A stretch of 53,569 bases of DNA from Pelagicoccus mobilis (lineage in GTDB: Bacteria; Verrucomicrobiota; Verrucomicrobiia; Opitutales; Opitutaceae), in NCBI RefSeq assembly GCF_016595505.1, contig NZ_JAENIL010000051.1:1-53569 (forward strand). The letters run 5' to 3'. Of the stretch, positions 44,838 to 53,542 are shown piece after piece. A model generated the notes under the pieces. It searched no databases and was not told the DNA's origin. It was given only the letters and a program-made list of their open reading frames with translations. The stretch's first letter is position 1, and each line of letters starts with the position of its first letter. The position numbers and the translations under genes were made by a program.

Positions 44838-46400
44838 ATGACCAAACATGCTGTTCCCGCTAGTGGCCGAGGTTGGAGTGTCGGAAAGATGCTCGGATTT
44901 AGCTTCGCGTCTGTCCTTCTCATCGTAGCCGTTCTATCGCTATCGAGCTTTAATGGTGTCTCAACTTTGCTTTCGACGTCCGAGGAGTTGATCGTGGCGA
45001 ATGAGACGGATGCCGCAATGGCGCAGCTTGAGGTCGACCATCTCTTGTGGGCCCAGAATCTGAGTTTTGTTTTTACGGATTCGGCGGTGAATGAGGTGAC
45101 GGTGCAGAAAGATCCCACGCTTTGTAACTTGGGCAAGTGGCTCGTCTCGGAAGAGCGTGAACGCTTGGAAGCGGGGCATCCCAACACCTCAGGTATGATT
45201 GCAAGGATGGTGCCTTGGCACGAACGTTTGCACCAATCAGCGGTGGAGATTGATCACCATTGCAAGGCTGGGGAGGCAAACTCTGAAGAAGCCAAAGCGA
45301 TCTTTTCAAAGAAGAGCATTCCGGCTCTCAGGAATCTGCAGGGCTTGTTGCAGGACATCCGAGAGGATGTGGCTAAACACTCCGTGACAGATGAGAAGCT
45401 TGTTGCTGAAGCGGGAGAGCAGAGGGCTCTCATTGTGGTGTTTGTGTCGGTGTGCGTTGTGGCAAGTGTTTGTATCGCATTCTTGGTTACGTCGAAAGTG
45501 AAGAAGATGCTGGTTTCTACATCGCGTTCTATTGCTCAAGCGTCGGAAGCAGTTGCCTCGGCGGCGCAGCAGGTAGAGAAGGGGAGTCGTTCCGTGGCGG
45601 AGTCCTCTTCGGAGCAAGCGTCGACCTTGGAAGAGACCGCTGCCGCCATGGAGGAAGTATCTTCACAGACTTCGTCTAACTTAGAGAAGGCTCAGAAAAC
45701 GGGGGCTTATACGACGGACACTATTGGCGCGATCGATGAAACGAACCAGAGCCTAGCTGAATTGAAAGAGAAGATCACCGGGCTTTTTGATAGCAGCAAG
45801 GAGATCCAGAAGGTTGTGCAAACGATCGATGAGATCGCGTTTCAGACGAACTTGCTTGCTTTGAACGCCTCTGTAGAGGCGGCTCGCGCCGGGGAGGCTG
45901 GAGCTGGATTTTCTGTAGTTGCGGATGAAGTACGTGCTTTGGCGCAGCGAGCTGCGTCATCGGCTAAGGAGACAGGGGAGATGATCGACGAGTCGGTTGT
46001 GAAGATCGGTGAGAGTAACGAGTTTGTGCAGCGCTGCTCGGAGAGCTTTGATCATGTCCTGCAGACGAGTACTTCGGTACGCTCTTTGGTGGACCAAGTG
46101 GTTGTCGCTTCCGAGGAGCAGTCCCAGGGGATTGGCCAGATTAACGTTTCTCTGGTGCAAATGGACAAGGTGGTCCAATCAAACGCCTCTGGGGCTGAAG
46201 AATCCGCTTCTGCCGCAGTGGAGATGGCGCGATTGGCCGGAGAGTTGGAGATGCAGGTTCATCGTTTGCAGCGTTTCGCAGGGGAATCAGCCCAAGCAAG
46301 AACGCCGAAGGTCGAATTGTCTGCGGCCGCTCCTGTAGCGTTCGATGATTACCCCGTGAGAGGGCGAGCGGCGAGTCCAACTCTGGCCTCCCTAAACTAG
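44838..46400 (+). CDS. Methyl-accepting chemotaxis protein with periplasmic CZB domain
   Basis: 520-residue chemoreceptor. TM1 (about 18-38) and TM2 (about 198-217) flank a sensor domain with the chemoreceptor zinc-binding (CZB) pattern: His68 in EVDHLLWAQ, Cys96 in CNLGKWL, His128 and His132 in HERLH. A short linker leads to the signalling hairpin, whose tip is [26 protein letters not shown] domains bind zinc and have been tied to hypochlorite or zinc sensing; they are often cytoplasmic, but here the position between the TM helices places it outside. The C-terminus lacks a CheR pentapeptide. A paralogue follows. Confidence 0.9.
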   Translation: MTKHAVPASGRGWSVGKMLGFSFASVLLIVAVLSLSSFNGVSTLLSTSEELIVANETDAAMAQLEVDHLLWAQNLSFVFTDSAVNEVTVQKDPTLCNLGKWLVSEERERLEAGHPNTSGMIARMVPWHERLHQSAVEIDHHCKAGEANSEEAKAIFSKKSIPALRNLQGLLQDIREDVAKHSVTDEKLVAEAGEQRALIVVFVSVCVVASVCIAFLVTSKVKKMLVSTSRSIAQASEAVASAAQQVEKGSRSVAESSSEQASTLEETAAAMEEVSSQTSSNLEKAQKTGAYTTDTIGAIDETNQSLAELKEKITGLFDSSKEIQKVVQTIDEIAFQTNLLALNASVEAARAGEAGAGFSVVADEVRALAQRAASSAKETGEMIDESVVKIGESNEFVQRCSESFDHVLQTSTSVRSLVDQVVVASEEQSQGIGQINVSLVQMDKVVQSNASGAEESASAAVEMARLAGELEMQVHRLQRFAGESAQARTPKVELSAAAPVAFDDYPVRGRAASPTLASLN

Positions 46401-46438
46401 ATATTTCCGAATAAGGTCAATTCAGCTTGTTTGTTTAG

Positions 46439-46474
46439 AGCTCCCTTGCGGTACAACCCGTAGGGGAGCTTTTT
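46439..46474 (+). terminator. Rho-independent terminator of the first chemoreceptor gene
   Basis: AGCTCCC (46439-46445) pairs with GGGAGCT (46464-46470), followed directly by TTTT. Located 39 nt past the stop. Confidence 0.8.
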
Positions 46475-46591
46475 GCGTTTATAGGTAGTTCTCTGGGGAG
46501 TTTGCCTTATTGGTCATCCTTGAATAGCCCCCAGTGGGGAATGTGGAGTCCTTAGTTTCGGCTGAGTTGTTTCATTTTGGTAGAATACCGT

Positions 46592-46617
46592 TAAATGCGA
46601 AGTCCCCTGGCCGATCA
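46592..46617 (+). promoter_or_regulatory. Sigma-28 (FliA)-like promoter of the second chemoreceptor
   Basis: TAAA, 14 nt, then GCCGATCA, matching TAAA-N14/15-GCCGATAA at all but one position. It lies 29 nt before the ATG at 46647, and chemoreceptor genes are a usual FliA target. Confidence 0.55.
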
Positions 46618-46646
46618 ATGGTACAACTACCAACTCGCTTGTGCAT

Positions 46647-48605
46647 ATGAAACGCCTACCCCGACCTTATGCCAAATCTGGCAAGACACGTTTGAGCATC
46701 GGTAAAATGCTCGGAATCAGTTTTGGAGCGATTCTGCTGATTGTCTTGGTTTTGTCTTTTACGAGCTTGAGTGGAATCAACCAACTGCTCTCGACGACGG
46801 AAGATCTCGTTGAAGCGAATAGGGATGACTTGTCGATCGCTCGCCTGGAAGCGGACCACTTGAAGTGGGCTCAGGAGCTTAGCTACTTGTTCACTAATGC
46901 GTCGGTTAAGAACGTTACGGTGGAGACTGATCCGACACAGTGTCACATGGGGCGATGGTTGTCCTCCGAGGATCGGGTAATGCTGGAGCAGACTTATCCA
47001 CAAGCGACGGAGATTCTGGAGGAAATCATTCCATGGCATGAGGCTTTGCATCGTTCGGCTCAGGAGATTGATTCTATTTATACTGAAGGAAACCCCAAGC
47101 GCTTGGGGGCGTTGATTGATCTTGAGCTTCGGGTGTTGGATGTGAGCGCTTTCGTCGATCAGCAGCTTATCGCCGCTCATGGCGGGCAAAGGGTAGAGGG
47201 ACTGGATAAAGCCCTCTGGGGAAAGATAGAAGAGTGTGCTGAAAAAACTAATACACAGGCTGGTTCCGGTGCGGGGGAGGGAGATGCGACTCAAAAGGAG
47301 ATCGAGAGCACTTTGACGCGCTGGAGGTATGCGGTAGAGTCCGTGCTTTCGGAACTAAACCGAGGACGGATCGAGGTCGCTGAAAAGAAGCTTGAGGACC
47401 CTTACCGTGAATACTCCAAGAAATTGCACACGACGCTTCGCTCTGAAATCAATCGCGAAGGAGAAGGTCTCGAAGCCTCGAATCTTGCGGCGGCAATCTA
47501 TTCTTCGCAGTCAATTCCAGCCCTTGAGGAATTGAGAGGATTGCTCGGGCGTTTGCGAGAGGAGATTTCGCACCATGCTGTTACGGATGAGAAGCTCTTG
47601 TCGGAAGCAAGCTCCCAGCGTTTGCTGATCATCATCTGTGTCGCGGTTGGTATTGTTGCTAGCGTGGCGGCGGCGGGGTTCGTTATTTTGAGAACCAAGC
47701 GTATGGTCGTGAATTCTTCTCGTTCGATTGCTCGAGCTTCTTCGGCTGTATCCTCTGCAGCGATACAGGTACAAAAAGGTAGTGAATCCGTGGCGGATGC
47801 TTCGTCTGAACAGGCGTCGACCTTGGAGGAGACCGCGGCCGCGATGGAAGAGATTTCCGCTCAGACAGTGACGAATACGGAAAAAACTGAACAGACGGGA
47901 AAATTCACTGCTGAGACGATCGAGGCGATTGAAGCTACCAATCAAAGTCTCTCGGAACTGACAGGCAAGATCAGCGACTTGTTTGATAGCAGTAAGCGTA
48001 TTCAGAATGTTGTACAGACAATCGATGAAATCGCGTTTCAGACGAATTTGCTGGCCCTTAACGCATCTGTGGAAGCGGCGAGAGCAGGCGAGGCTGGTTC
48101 TGGGTTTGCCGTAGTCGCAGAAGAGGTAAGGGCCCTGGCTATGAGAGCGGCTGCATCAGCTAAGGAGACGGGGCAGATGATCGATGATTCTGTGGTCCGG
48201 ATTAGCGAGAGTAACGAGTGCGTACAGGTTTGCTCGGAGAGTTTTGAAAAAGTGCTGCGGACCAGCACGGAGGTGAGGGCTCTTGTGGAGGAGGTCGTTA
48301 ATTGTTCTGGAGACCAGGCTGAGGGGATCGACCAAATCAATCACTCGCTCATGCTGATGGACCAGACGGTGCAGGCCAATGCGTCGGGCGCCGAGGAATC
48401 GGCTTCTGCGGCGCTCGAAATGACCCGCCTTGCGAAGCAGTTGGAAACGCAAGTGCAGGAGTTGCAGAGTTTTGCTGGAATTTTGGATACGCCTAAGTTG
48501 AAGGATTCGGCGGCGGGTACGACATCTCAGAGACGCGTGCCCCTGCTCTCGGAAGTGAAGCCGACGAATCGAGTCGTTACGGAACTTACATCCTCACTGA
48601 ATTAA
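46647..48605 (+). CDS. Methyl-accepting chemotaxis protein with CZB domain and helical insertion
   Basis: 652-residue paralogue of the preceding receptor. TM1 is about 22-42; the CZB ligands are His71, Cys99, His131 and His135 ([21 protein letters not shown]). It differs by an insertion of about 115 residues (near 149-262) between the CZB core and the helix before TM2. The insertion is mostly helical and includes the phrases [15 protein letters not shown] and [18 protein letters not shown], so it could be a second sensory bundle. The signalling tip [23 protein letters not shown] is almost identical to its neighbour, implying a recent duplication. ATG 46647 is chosen over GTG 46641. Confidence 0.9.
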   Translation: MKRLPRPYAKSGKTRLSIGKMLGISFGAILLIVLVLSFTSLSGINQLLSTTEDLVEANRDDLSIARLEADHLKWAQELSYLFTNASVKNVTVETDPTQCHMGRWLSSEDRVMLEQTYPQATEILEEIIPWHEALHRSAQEIDSIYTEGNPKRLGALIDLELRVLDVSAFVDQQLIAAHGGQRVEGLDKALWGKIEECAEKTNTQAGSGAGEGDATQKEIESTLTRWRYAVESVLSELNRGRIEVAEKKLEDPYREYSKKLHTTLRSEINREGEGLEASNLAAAIYSSQSIPALEELRGLLGRLREEISHHAVTDEKLLSEASSQRLLIIICVAVGIVASVAAAGFVILRTKRMVVNSSRSIARASSAVSSAAIQVQKGSESVADASSEQASTLEETAAAMEEISAQTVTNTEKTEQTGKFTAETIEAIEATNQSLSELTGKISDLFDSSKRIQNVVQTIDEIAFQTNLLALNASVEAARAGEAGSGFAVVAEEVRALAMRAAASAKETGQMIDDSVVRISESNECVQVCSESFEKVLRTSTEVRALVEEVVNCSGDQAEGIDQINHSLMLMDQTVQANASGAEESASAALEMTRLAKQLETQVQELQSFAGILDTPKLKDSAAGTTSQRRVPLLSEVKPTNRVVTELTSSLN

Positions 48606-48641
48606 TTGTATGTGACGCAATAACTATGGGAAAAACTAGGG

Positions 48642-48695
48642 TCGCTTGTTCGGGGCTGTGGTGCTGTTCGCCCCGTTCAAGCGATTCCTTGTTTT
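48642..48695 (+). terminator. Terminator of the second chemoreceptor gene
   Basis: TCGCTTG-TT-CGGGGC pairs with GCCCCG-TT-CAAGCGA (13 paired bases with a 2-nt internal mismatch), followed by TTCCTTGTTTT. It starts 36 nt past the stop. Confidence 0.75.
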
Positions 48696-48814
48696 GCGAT
48701 CTAGGGATTGGTTTTTGGTGTTACTTAGCTCCTGTTGTCTGAACTTCAAGGTATGAAGGTCAGGTCATTTGGGGGCATTTCCCAATGTGGGCTTGGGGGA
48801 GGGCTGTGTTTGTT

Positions 48815-48826
48815 GGGAATATTCCC
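48815..48826. promoter_or_regulatory. Palindrome at enhancer distance from the sigma-54-like promoter
   Basis: GGGAATATTCCC, a perfect 12-bp dyad about 100 nt upstream of the -24 element. A similar loose dyad CATTTGGG...CCCAATG lies at 48766-48787. Activators of sigma-54 bind at such distances. The rest of the 382-bp gap shows nothing else. Confidence 0.35.
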
Positions 48827-48913
48827 CGAAGCGAGAATTGAACGAAAGAAGTGATTTTGTTGCTCGTTTTGTAAGTTGCTGTTGGTGAGTGTGAAACGTT
48901 GGATTGGGTAGGC

Positions 48914-48929
48914 TGGCACGGTGTGTGCA
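48914..48929 (+). promoter_or_regulatory. Sigma-54-like (-24/-12) promoter
   Basis: TGGCACGGTGTGTGCA matches TGGCACR-N4-TTGCW at all but one defined base, with GG and GC at the required spacing. The expected start would be near 48940, 48 nt before the ATG at 48988. Confidence 0.5.
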
Positions 48930-48987
48930 ATAGTGTTTCCCGACGCAGCACACGGCTGACGTCGCCAAATCAATAAAAGGAATACTT

Positions 48988-49395
48988 ATGAAGAAACTAG
49001 TCACATTCATCATCGCCTTCGCGGCTACTGCTTCAATCCTCACTGCTGCTCCTGAGAGAAAGGGTCGTGACCTGCAAAAGCAGATCGACCGCATCAACGC
49101 CGTTATCGAAGAAAAGGGTGACGATCTCGCCGAAGGTAAGGCTGCTGCTTTGCAACACCGCCTCGCGGTACTCGAACTCCAGCAAGCTGTACGCGCTGAA
49201 GTTAAGGAAGTAGTCGAAGGGCTCGGTGAAGACGCTACCAAGGAAGACATCAAGGAAGCGGCCAAGGAAGTTCGTTTGACTTACAAGGACCAATTCCAGG
49301 CTCTGAAGGAAGATCGCCGTACGCTACGCGAAGAACGCCGTGCCAACCGTGAAGCGGTTGAAGAGGAAGTAGAAGAGTCTACTCCAGAGGGCTAA
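48988..49395 (+). CDS. Small secreted helical protein, probably abundant
   Basis: 135 residues: a Sec signal peptide (KKLVTFIIAFAATASILTA, cleavage after TAA), then entirely charged amphipathic helix (DLQKQIDRINAVIEEKGDDL; LKEDRRTLREERRANREAVE) with an acidic tail. No known domain is recognised; it could be a periplasmic chaperone-like or envelope-associated coiled coil. A good AAAGGAA site precedes the ATG by 5 nt, one of the few clear ribosome sites in the window. Codons are C-ending and uniform, like valS, which suggests high expression. A sigma-54-like promoter lies upstream and a strong terminator downstream. Confidence 0.75.
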   Translation: MKKLVTFIIAFAATASILTAAPERKGRDLQKQIDRINAVIEEKGDDLAEGKAAALQHRLAVLELQQAVRAEVKEVVEGLGEDATKEDIKEAAKEVRLTYKDQFQALKEDRRTLREERRANREAVEEEVEESTPEG

Positions 49396-49435
49396 ACGAT
49401 ACGTATCTGTTGGTACTAATCTAGTTTAACTGGGT

Positions 49436-49465
49436 CGCGTCAGAAAGGGTTCTGGCGCGGCTTTT
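49436..49465 (+). terminator. Rho-independent terminator
   Basis: CGCGTCAGAA pairs with TTCTGGCGCG (one G-T pair) around AGGG, followed by GCTTTT. It ends the small helical protein gene, 41 nt past the stop. Confidence 0.85.
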
Positions 49466-49477
49466 AAACAAACGCCT

Positions 49478-50575
49478 ATGTCACGAGTCTTTTCAGCTGG
49501 AATCATTGCCGCTTCCCTTACCGTTTGGGGATACACGGGCGATGATTTGTATTCCGAGTTCTCGGAATTCTCCACCCAAACCTCAGTAGCCGCAGGAGTG
49601 GGCTATACGGAGAACGTATTGTTAGGAGAGGTGGTACAACTAGACTCTGCATTTGCGTATTTCGGGTTGGAAGGTGTCGCCAACAAGAGTTTCTGGGGAG
49701 ACCAATTTACTTGGAGTTCGCTCGCGTACGCCGATGTCAGGACCTATGACAAGTTGGATGGGGTGCCTGTGCACGCGATCTACCTTTTGCAAACGGAATT
49801 GGAATCCTATGTGGGGCTAATTTCTAAAGGGAGAGTTGGAGCTCGCTACCTAGATCTAACCCAAGTTTTTGACGCGACCTTCGACGAGTTGGAACGCGTC
49901 GATTTCATTGTCGAAGGCAGCGAACCGGAGTTCTATGTCGGGTACGAATCGATGCTCGGCGAATTCGAATATGACATCGAACTGAGTGCGGGACACATGG
50001 CGTTTAAGGATATGTCGAACGATTACGATAGCTTCAGTGTGGAGGTAGAGTTTGAGCGTCCTTTGCTTGATGCCTTAACTTGGAAGAGCGAGCTTGAGGG
50101 ATGGCGTCGTCAATACGACGAGAAATCCGCTCGTTCGCTTTCAGGTATCCCATTGGCGGATACCTTGCTTGAAACGGAGATGGTCGGTGCTGAGACGGGC
50201 CTCAGGTTTACTCCGATTATTTTTGATACGGTTAACATTCTGGAGCTAACCGCTGCCTACCGGGAACGAGAGGATTTAGTGACGGGTTACTATGACCGCT
50301 CGCGTTTGAGTGCTGATATCGAATGGAGGACCTCCGCGTGGGGAATTGATTTTGATCTATCGGGAACGTATACGGAGTATCAATACGATCATCAGTTTGG
50401 GGACGGTGGGGATCTGAAGGCGAGCGACTCCTGGTACTGGGAACTGGAGATGGAGCGAAAGCTGAGCGAATCGTGGAGCGCGTTTTTGAATCTGAGCACG
50501 GAAGAGGAAAGCTCGAATGAGTCATTCGCGAGTTTTGAGACGCGAACTGTATTATTGGGTATACGCTGGCGTTAG
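49478..50575 (+). CDS. Outer-membrane beta-barrel-like protein
   Basis: 365 residues with a short signal-like N-terminus (SRVFSAGIIAASLTVWG) and alternating hydrophobic/polar strands throughout. Examples are SVAAGVGYTENVLLG, SAFAYFGLEGVAN, LELTAAYRERED and WGIDFDLSGTYTEYQYD, ending in the strand TVLLGIRWR. This periodicity and the closing strand fit a 14-16-stranded outer-membrane barrel, though no family could be named. It is followed 44 nt later by a PQQ-type propeller protein on the same strand, possibly co-transcribed. It could be a porin or an envelope-assembly partner. Confidence 0.7.
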   Translation: MSRVFSAGIIAASLTVWGYTGDDLYSEFSEFSTQTSVAAGVGYTENVLLGEVVQLDSAFAYFGLEGVANKSFWGDQFTWSSLAYADVRTYDKLDGVPVHAIYLLQTELESYVGLISKGRVGARYLDLTQVFDATFDELERVDFIVEGSEPEFYVGYESMLGEFEYDIELSAGHMAFKDMSNDYDSFSVEVEFERPLLDALTWKSELEGWRRQYDEKSARSLSGIPLADTLLETEMVGAETGLRFTPIIFDTVNILELTAAYREREDLVTGYYDRSRLSADIEWRTSAWGIDFDLSGTYTEYQYDHQFGDGGDLKASDSWYWELEMERKLSESWSAFLNLSTEEESSNESFASFETRTVLLGIRWR

Positions 50576-50619
50576 GAGTGAGAATCGTGTCGCGTCTAGT
50601 AATTGTTTAAGGAAATAGT

Positions 50620-52110
50620 ATGTTCAAATTTGTTATTGGTGTGTGTGTCAGTCTAGCGGTCGGAGCGAGCCTTCGATCCGCGGAACTGGGCGAGGTTGTC
50701 TGGGAGTTTGCAACGGGTGAGCCAGTCGTTAGCTCGCCTACGATCGATTCCGTAGGGAATGTCTATTTTGGTTCGACTGATAAATACGTCTATTCGCTGG
50801 ATGCCAACGGCCAACAGAGATGGCGCTTTCAGACCACAGACTGGATCGAGTCGAGTCCGACCTTGAGCAATGACGACAGCGTGCTCTACATTGGAACCTG
50901 GGATGATCGTATCTTAGCTCTGAATACGAGTAATGGGACGCTTGTTTGGGAGTTCGCCATGCCGAGTCTTGTCTATGCGTCGCCAGCGGTTGCGGAAGAT
51001 GGCACGATCTATGTCGGAGGGAGCGATGGGTTTTTCTATGCCATCAATCCGGATGGATCTCTAAAATGGGACTTTGAAGTGGGGGGCGAGCTCGATTCCT
51101 CTCCTGCTGTTGACTCCGCGGGGAACGTCTATGTGGGATCAGTTGCAGGTGCGGTTACTGCTATCGATTCGAATGGGCAGGAACTTTGGACATGGGAGGT
51201 GCCCGCCGAGATTGGAGCGGGATCGCGCGATGATGGGATCAGCAGCAGTCCGATGATCACTTCGACGGGGTTGGTATTTGTAGGTTGCCAAAACTATTTC
51301 GTGTACGCTTTGGATGCGACTGACGGTTCTCTCGAGTGGAAACATGAGACAGGCGGAATCATCGAAGGATCATTTGTAGAGGGAATGGGACGGAGCTGCT
51401 TGATTTCTGGTCGAGATGGATACCTGTATTCGTTTTCGTGGGACGGCGATTTGAATTGGCGGACTTTTATTGGAGCAAACTACTATTCGACGCCCTGCGT
51501 AGATGGGATGGGACGAATCTATGCGGGAGCGTTGAACAGTGGCTCCGAAGGTGTGTTGAAAGTGCTGTCTTCAAATGGGGCGCTAATTGGAGAGACTGAG
51601 TTTAGCGGTTTCATTGATTCGTCGCCCGTCCTCGCTCCTGATGGTACCTTGCTTGTTGGAAACAACAATGGGACGCTCTACGCATTGGAAGGTGGCGACA
51701 AGCTAGCTTCTCTAGGCTGGTCGAGCTTTCGGGGAGGACCCGCGCTACAGGCTTCTCTACAAGGCTACGAGGATCTGACGGGGACGCCTAGCGAAGTGAG
51801 GATTTTCGATTACGAGTTTGATGAATCCAATGGAGTTGTCGCTAGTTACCGCATTGAGGGAGGCGGTCCAATCCAGATTCAAATCAACGCACTAGGCTCT
51901 TCGTTTACGCCAAGCTCTGGCACGACGGGCTACGGTTTGAGTTTGGTGGGACAGTCGGGGGAGATGGCTTTTGCGGAGGCTGGACAGGTGATCGAGGGGC
52001 TTAGTGACGGGAGCATCCGTGGTTGGCTGGAACCGGGTGAATACGAAATCGAGGTATCCAACGAGACTGACGACCGGGATGCGCTTTTCCTCGAGTTGAA
52101 AGTGCTCTAG
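50620..52110 (+). CDS. Secreted PQQ-like beta-propeller protein (BamB-like fold)
   Basis: 496 residues with a Sec signal peptide (KFVIGVCVSLAVGASLRSAE) and a chain of propeller blades (about 25-370). Each blade has the pattern SSPTIDSVGNVYFGSTDKYV, YSLDANGQQRWRF or YASPAVAEDGTIYVGGSDGF. A C-terminal beta-rich domain (about 390-496) is not recognised. The blades look like PQQ-repeat scaffolds such as BamB, without an obvious quinone-binding set, so a structural or binding role is likelier than dehydrogenase activity. AAGGAAA precedes the ATG by 4-5 nt. Adjacent to the barrel gene. Confidence 0.8.
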   Translation: MFKFVIGVCVSLAVGASLRSAELGEVVWEFATGEPVVSSPTIDSVGNVYFGSTDKYVYSLDANGQQRWRFQTTDWIESSPTLSNDDSVLYIGTWDDRILALNTSNGTLVWEFAMPSLVYASPAVAEDGTIYVGGSDGFFYAINPDGSLKWDFEVGGELDSSPAVDSAGNVYVGSVAGAVTAIDSNGQELWTWEVPAEIGAGSRDDGISSSPMITSTGLVFVGCQNYFVYALDATDGSLEWKHETGGIIEGSFVEGMGRSCLISGRDGYLYSFSWDGDLNWRTFIGANYYSTPCVDGMGRIYAGALNSGSEGVLKVLSSNGALIGETEFSGFIDSSPVLAPDGTLLVGNNNGTLYALEGGDKLASLGWSSFRGGPALQASLQGYEDLTGTPSEVRIFDYEFDESNGVVASYRIEGGGPIQIQINALGSSFTPSSGTTGYGLSLVGQSGEMAFAEAGQVIEGLSDGSIRGWLEPGEYEIEVSNETDDRDALFLELKVL

Positions 52111-52163
52111 CAGTTGGAGGGCTCTGTCGTTGCCTTGGAGCTCATTCAAACCGCTGCGGCAAT

Positions 52164-52185
52164 GACGGAGCATTGCCCTCCTAGG
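52164..52185. repeat. 22-bp dispersed repeat, family B, copy 2
   Basis: Two mismatches from 31705-31726. It forms the right arm of an imperfect inverted repeat with GGAGGGC...GTCGTTGCC just after the propeller gene stop. Confidence 0.65.
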
Positions 52186-52409
52186 AGATGGAAACGCTGT
52201 TTTTCTAAGAACCAGCGCTTAAGTTGAAGCGCTAGAACGGATCATTTTCACTACGAAATTGGTGCGTCGACTTTACCTTTCTGTGACATTGAATAGTCTA
52301 TAGGCTCGATCGCCGGGCCTTTGGACTTGCTCGTTTTGGCATCTAGTTGCATCTGGGCATCTGCATCGGCAGCGATCTGACCCAATCCCTAGTGTGGGGT
52401 TGGCCCTGC

Positions 52410-52428
52410 CGCCTTCAGAAGGCGTTTT
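52410..52428 (+). terminator. Hairpin with T-run in the leader of the small ORF
   Basis: CGCCTT-CAG-AAGGCG followed by TTTT. It is preceded by a second stem, CCAATCCC paired with GGGGTTGG with one mismatch. Could be an attenuator or the end of a small RNA. Confidence 0.4.
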
Positions 52429-52543
52429 CGTTAAACATACTTCTCGTCGGCGCGCTTCGTACATTGGCCTTACTGCCCCGAAGGCTGGTACCGTTCAACC
52501 GTCGGCGACGACTACGAGTAACCTCCGTTAAAAGTCTCCACCC

Positions 52544-52717
52544 ATGAATACACAGTTCGCAAAGTCGTATCCGGAATCGAAGGCTGCCGTTTTGGAAACA
52601 GAAGAGCCTCAAGCGACCAAGCCGAAATTGACCGAAGCTCAGAAGGAGCGTTTGGCGCGGATCAAATCCGCGATGAACCGAACTGCTCGGGAGCGTCGCA
52701 TGGCAGCGCACCGCTAG
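52544..52717 (+). CDS. Small basic hypothetical protein, 57 residues
   Basis: ATG at 52544, TAG at 52715. The translation begins MNTQFAKSYPESKAAVL and ends TARERRMAAHR. It is highly charged and rich in Arg and Lys in the C-terminal half (LTEAQKERLARIKSAMN), so a nucleic-acid-binding helix is possible. There is no Shine-Dalgarno site, in line with many genes here. It is followed at once by a hairpin with TTTT, then a strong terminator, which supports a real transcript. Family unknown. Confidence 0.5.
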   Translation: MNTQFAKSYPESKAAVLETEEPQATKPKLTEAQKERLARIKSAMNRTARERRMAAHR

Positions 52718-52734
52718 ATACTGCGGTATCTTTT
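52717..52734 (+). terminator. Short terminator of the 57-residue ORF
   Basis: GATAC-TGCG-GTATC followed by TTTT; the stem begins within the last base of the stop codon. Confidence 0.55.
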
Positions 52735-52742
52735 ATACATTT

Positions 52743-52785
52743 GGGCGAGCTCATTGTCGTTGGACAGGAGCTCGCCCTTTGTTTT
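52743..52785 (+). terminator. Strong Rho-independent terminator
   Basis: Perfect 10-bp stem GGGCGAGCTC / GAGCTCGCCC with a 15-nt loop, followed by TTTGTTTTG. It lies just before the SDR gene, so that gene needs a promoter in or after this element. Confidence 0.85.
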
Positions 52786-52796
52786 GTCTTGGGGAA

Positions 52797-53513
52797 ATGA
52801 AGACATCTATTTCAGGTAAATGGGCGCTCGTCACTGGCTCGACTCGCGGAATTGGTCGCCAAGTGGCGATTGGCTTAGCTCGCCAAGGGGCGAATGTAAT
52901 TGTGCATGGTCGGAGTGCTGAAGCTGCTGCGGAGACTTGTGCCGTGCTCAGCGAATTGTCGGTCAGTGTAGAGGTGGTGGCTGGTGAGCTCAGTTCGGTA
53001 GAAGGAGTTGAGTCGGTGATTCAGCAGATCCGAGAGAAGGTCGGGGACATCGATATCCTTTTCAACAACGCCGCGATTTCTCAAGAGGCCCAGCCCGTTC
53101 TCGAACAATCCCGTGAGCTTTGGGATAAGGTGTTTCAGGTGAACGTACATGCCTTGATCCGCCTCTGTCAGGCCTTTGCTCCAGGCATGCAAAAGAAGAA
53201 GTGGGGGCGTATCGTCAACGTGAGTTCCGGGATTGCGGACCAGCCGGACTTGGCGGCTTACAGTGTTTCTAAAGCGGCGGTAGACAAGTTCACTCGCGAT
53301 CTCTCAGTCGCCTTGAAGGACGACGGTATCACGGTCAATTATGTTGATCCCGGTTGGATCCGCACCGATATGGGCGGCCCGGACGCTTGGGATGATGTCT
53401 CCTCAGTGCTCCCAGGAATGATCGTGCCTGTGCTGCTTCCCGATGGCGGACCGACTGGCAAAGGGTATTCGGCACAGAACTACAAGATGCTGAGCGATTC
53501 GTACCAGGGGTAG
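52797..53513 (+). CDS. SDR-family oxidoreductase
   Basis: 238-residue classical short-chain dehydrogenase, cytoplasmic, NAD(P)-dependent. The cofactor motif TGSTRGIG is at about residues 14-21; NNAAIS follows near 86, catalytic Ser is in VNVSSGIAD, and YSVSKAA gives the Tyr and Lys. The C-terminal YVDPGWIRTDMGG is typical. The segment after it (LLPDGGPTGKGYSAQNYKML) lacks the usual GG-E-x-x-x-G ending, so substrate class is open. ATG 52797 is chosen; a TTG at 52779 lies inside the upstream terminator. No partner genes are in view. Confidence 0.9.
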   Translation: MKTSISGKWALVTGSTRGIGRQVAIGLARQGANVIVHGRSAEAAAETCAVLSELSVSVEVVAGELSSVEGVESVIQQIREKVGDIDILFNNAAISQEAQPVLEQSRELWDKVFQVNVHALIRLCQAFAPGMQKKKWGRIVNVSSGIADQPDLAAYSVSKAAVDKFTRDLSVALKDDGITVNYVDPGWIRTDMGGPDAWDDVSSVLPGMIVPVLLPDGGPTGKGYSAQNYKMLSDSYQG

Positions 53514-53523
53514 GTGAGATAGC

Positions 53524-53542
53524 GGCCGTTGTCCCAACGGCC
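53524..53542. repeat. Palindromic repeat, family A, copy 3
   Basis: GGCCGTT-GTCCC-AACGGCC directly after the SDR stop, in the opposite orientation to the copies at 1170 and 32613. A further copy begins at about 53557 and is cut by the window end. Confidence 0.75.

Larger units (their letters stand above)
52111..52543. other. 433-bp intergenic region with repeats and hairpins
   Basis: Contains a long imperfect hairpin whose right arm is the family B repeat (52164-52185), a hairpin AGCGCTT-AAGTTG-AAGCGCT (52214-52233), three spaced GCATCT words (52339-52362), and a further hairpin plus T-run at 52410-52428. No gene is convincing. It may be the leader of the 57-residue ORF. Confidence 0.5.
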
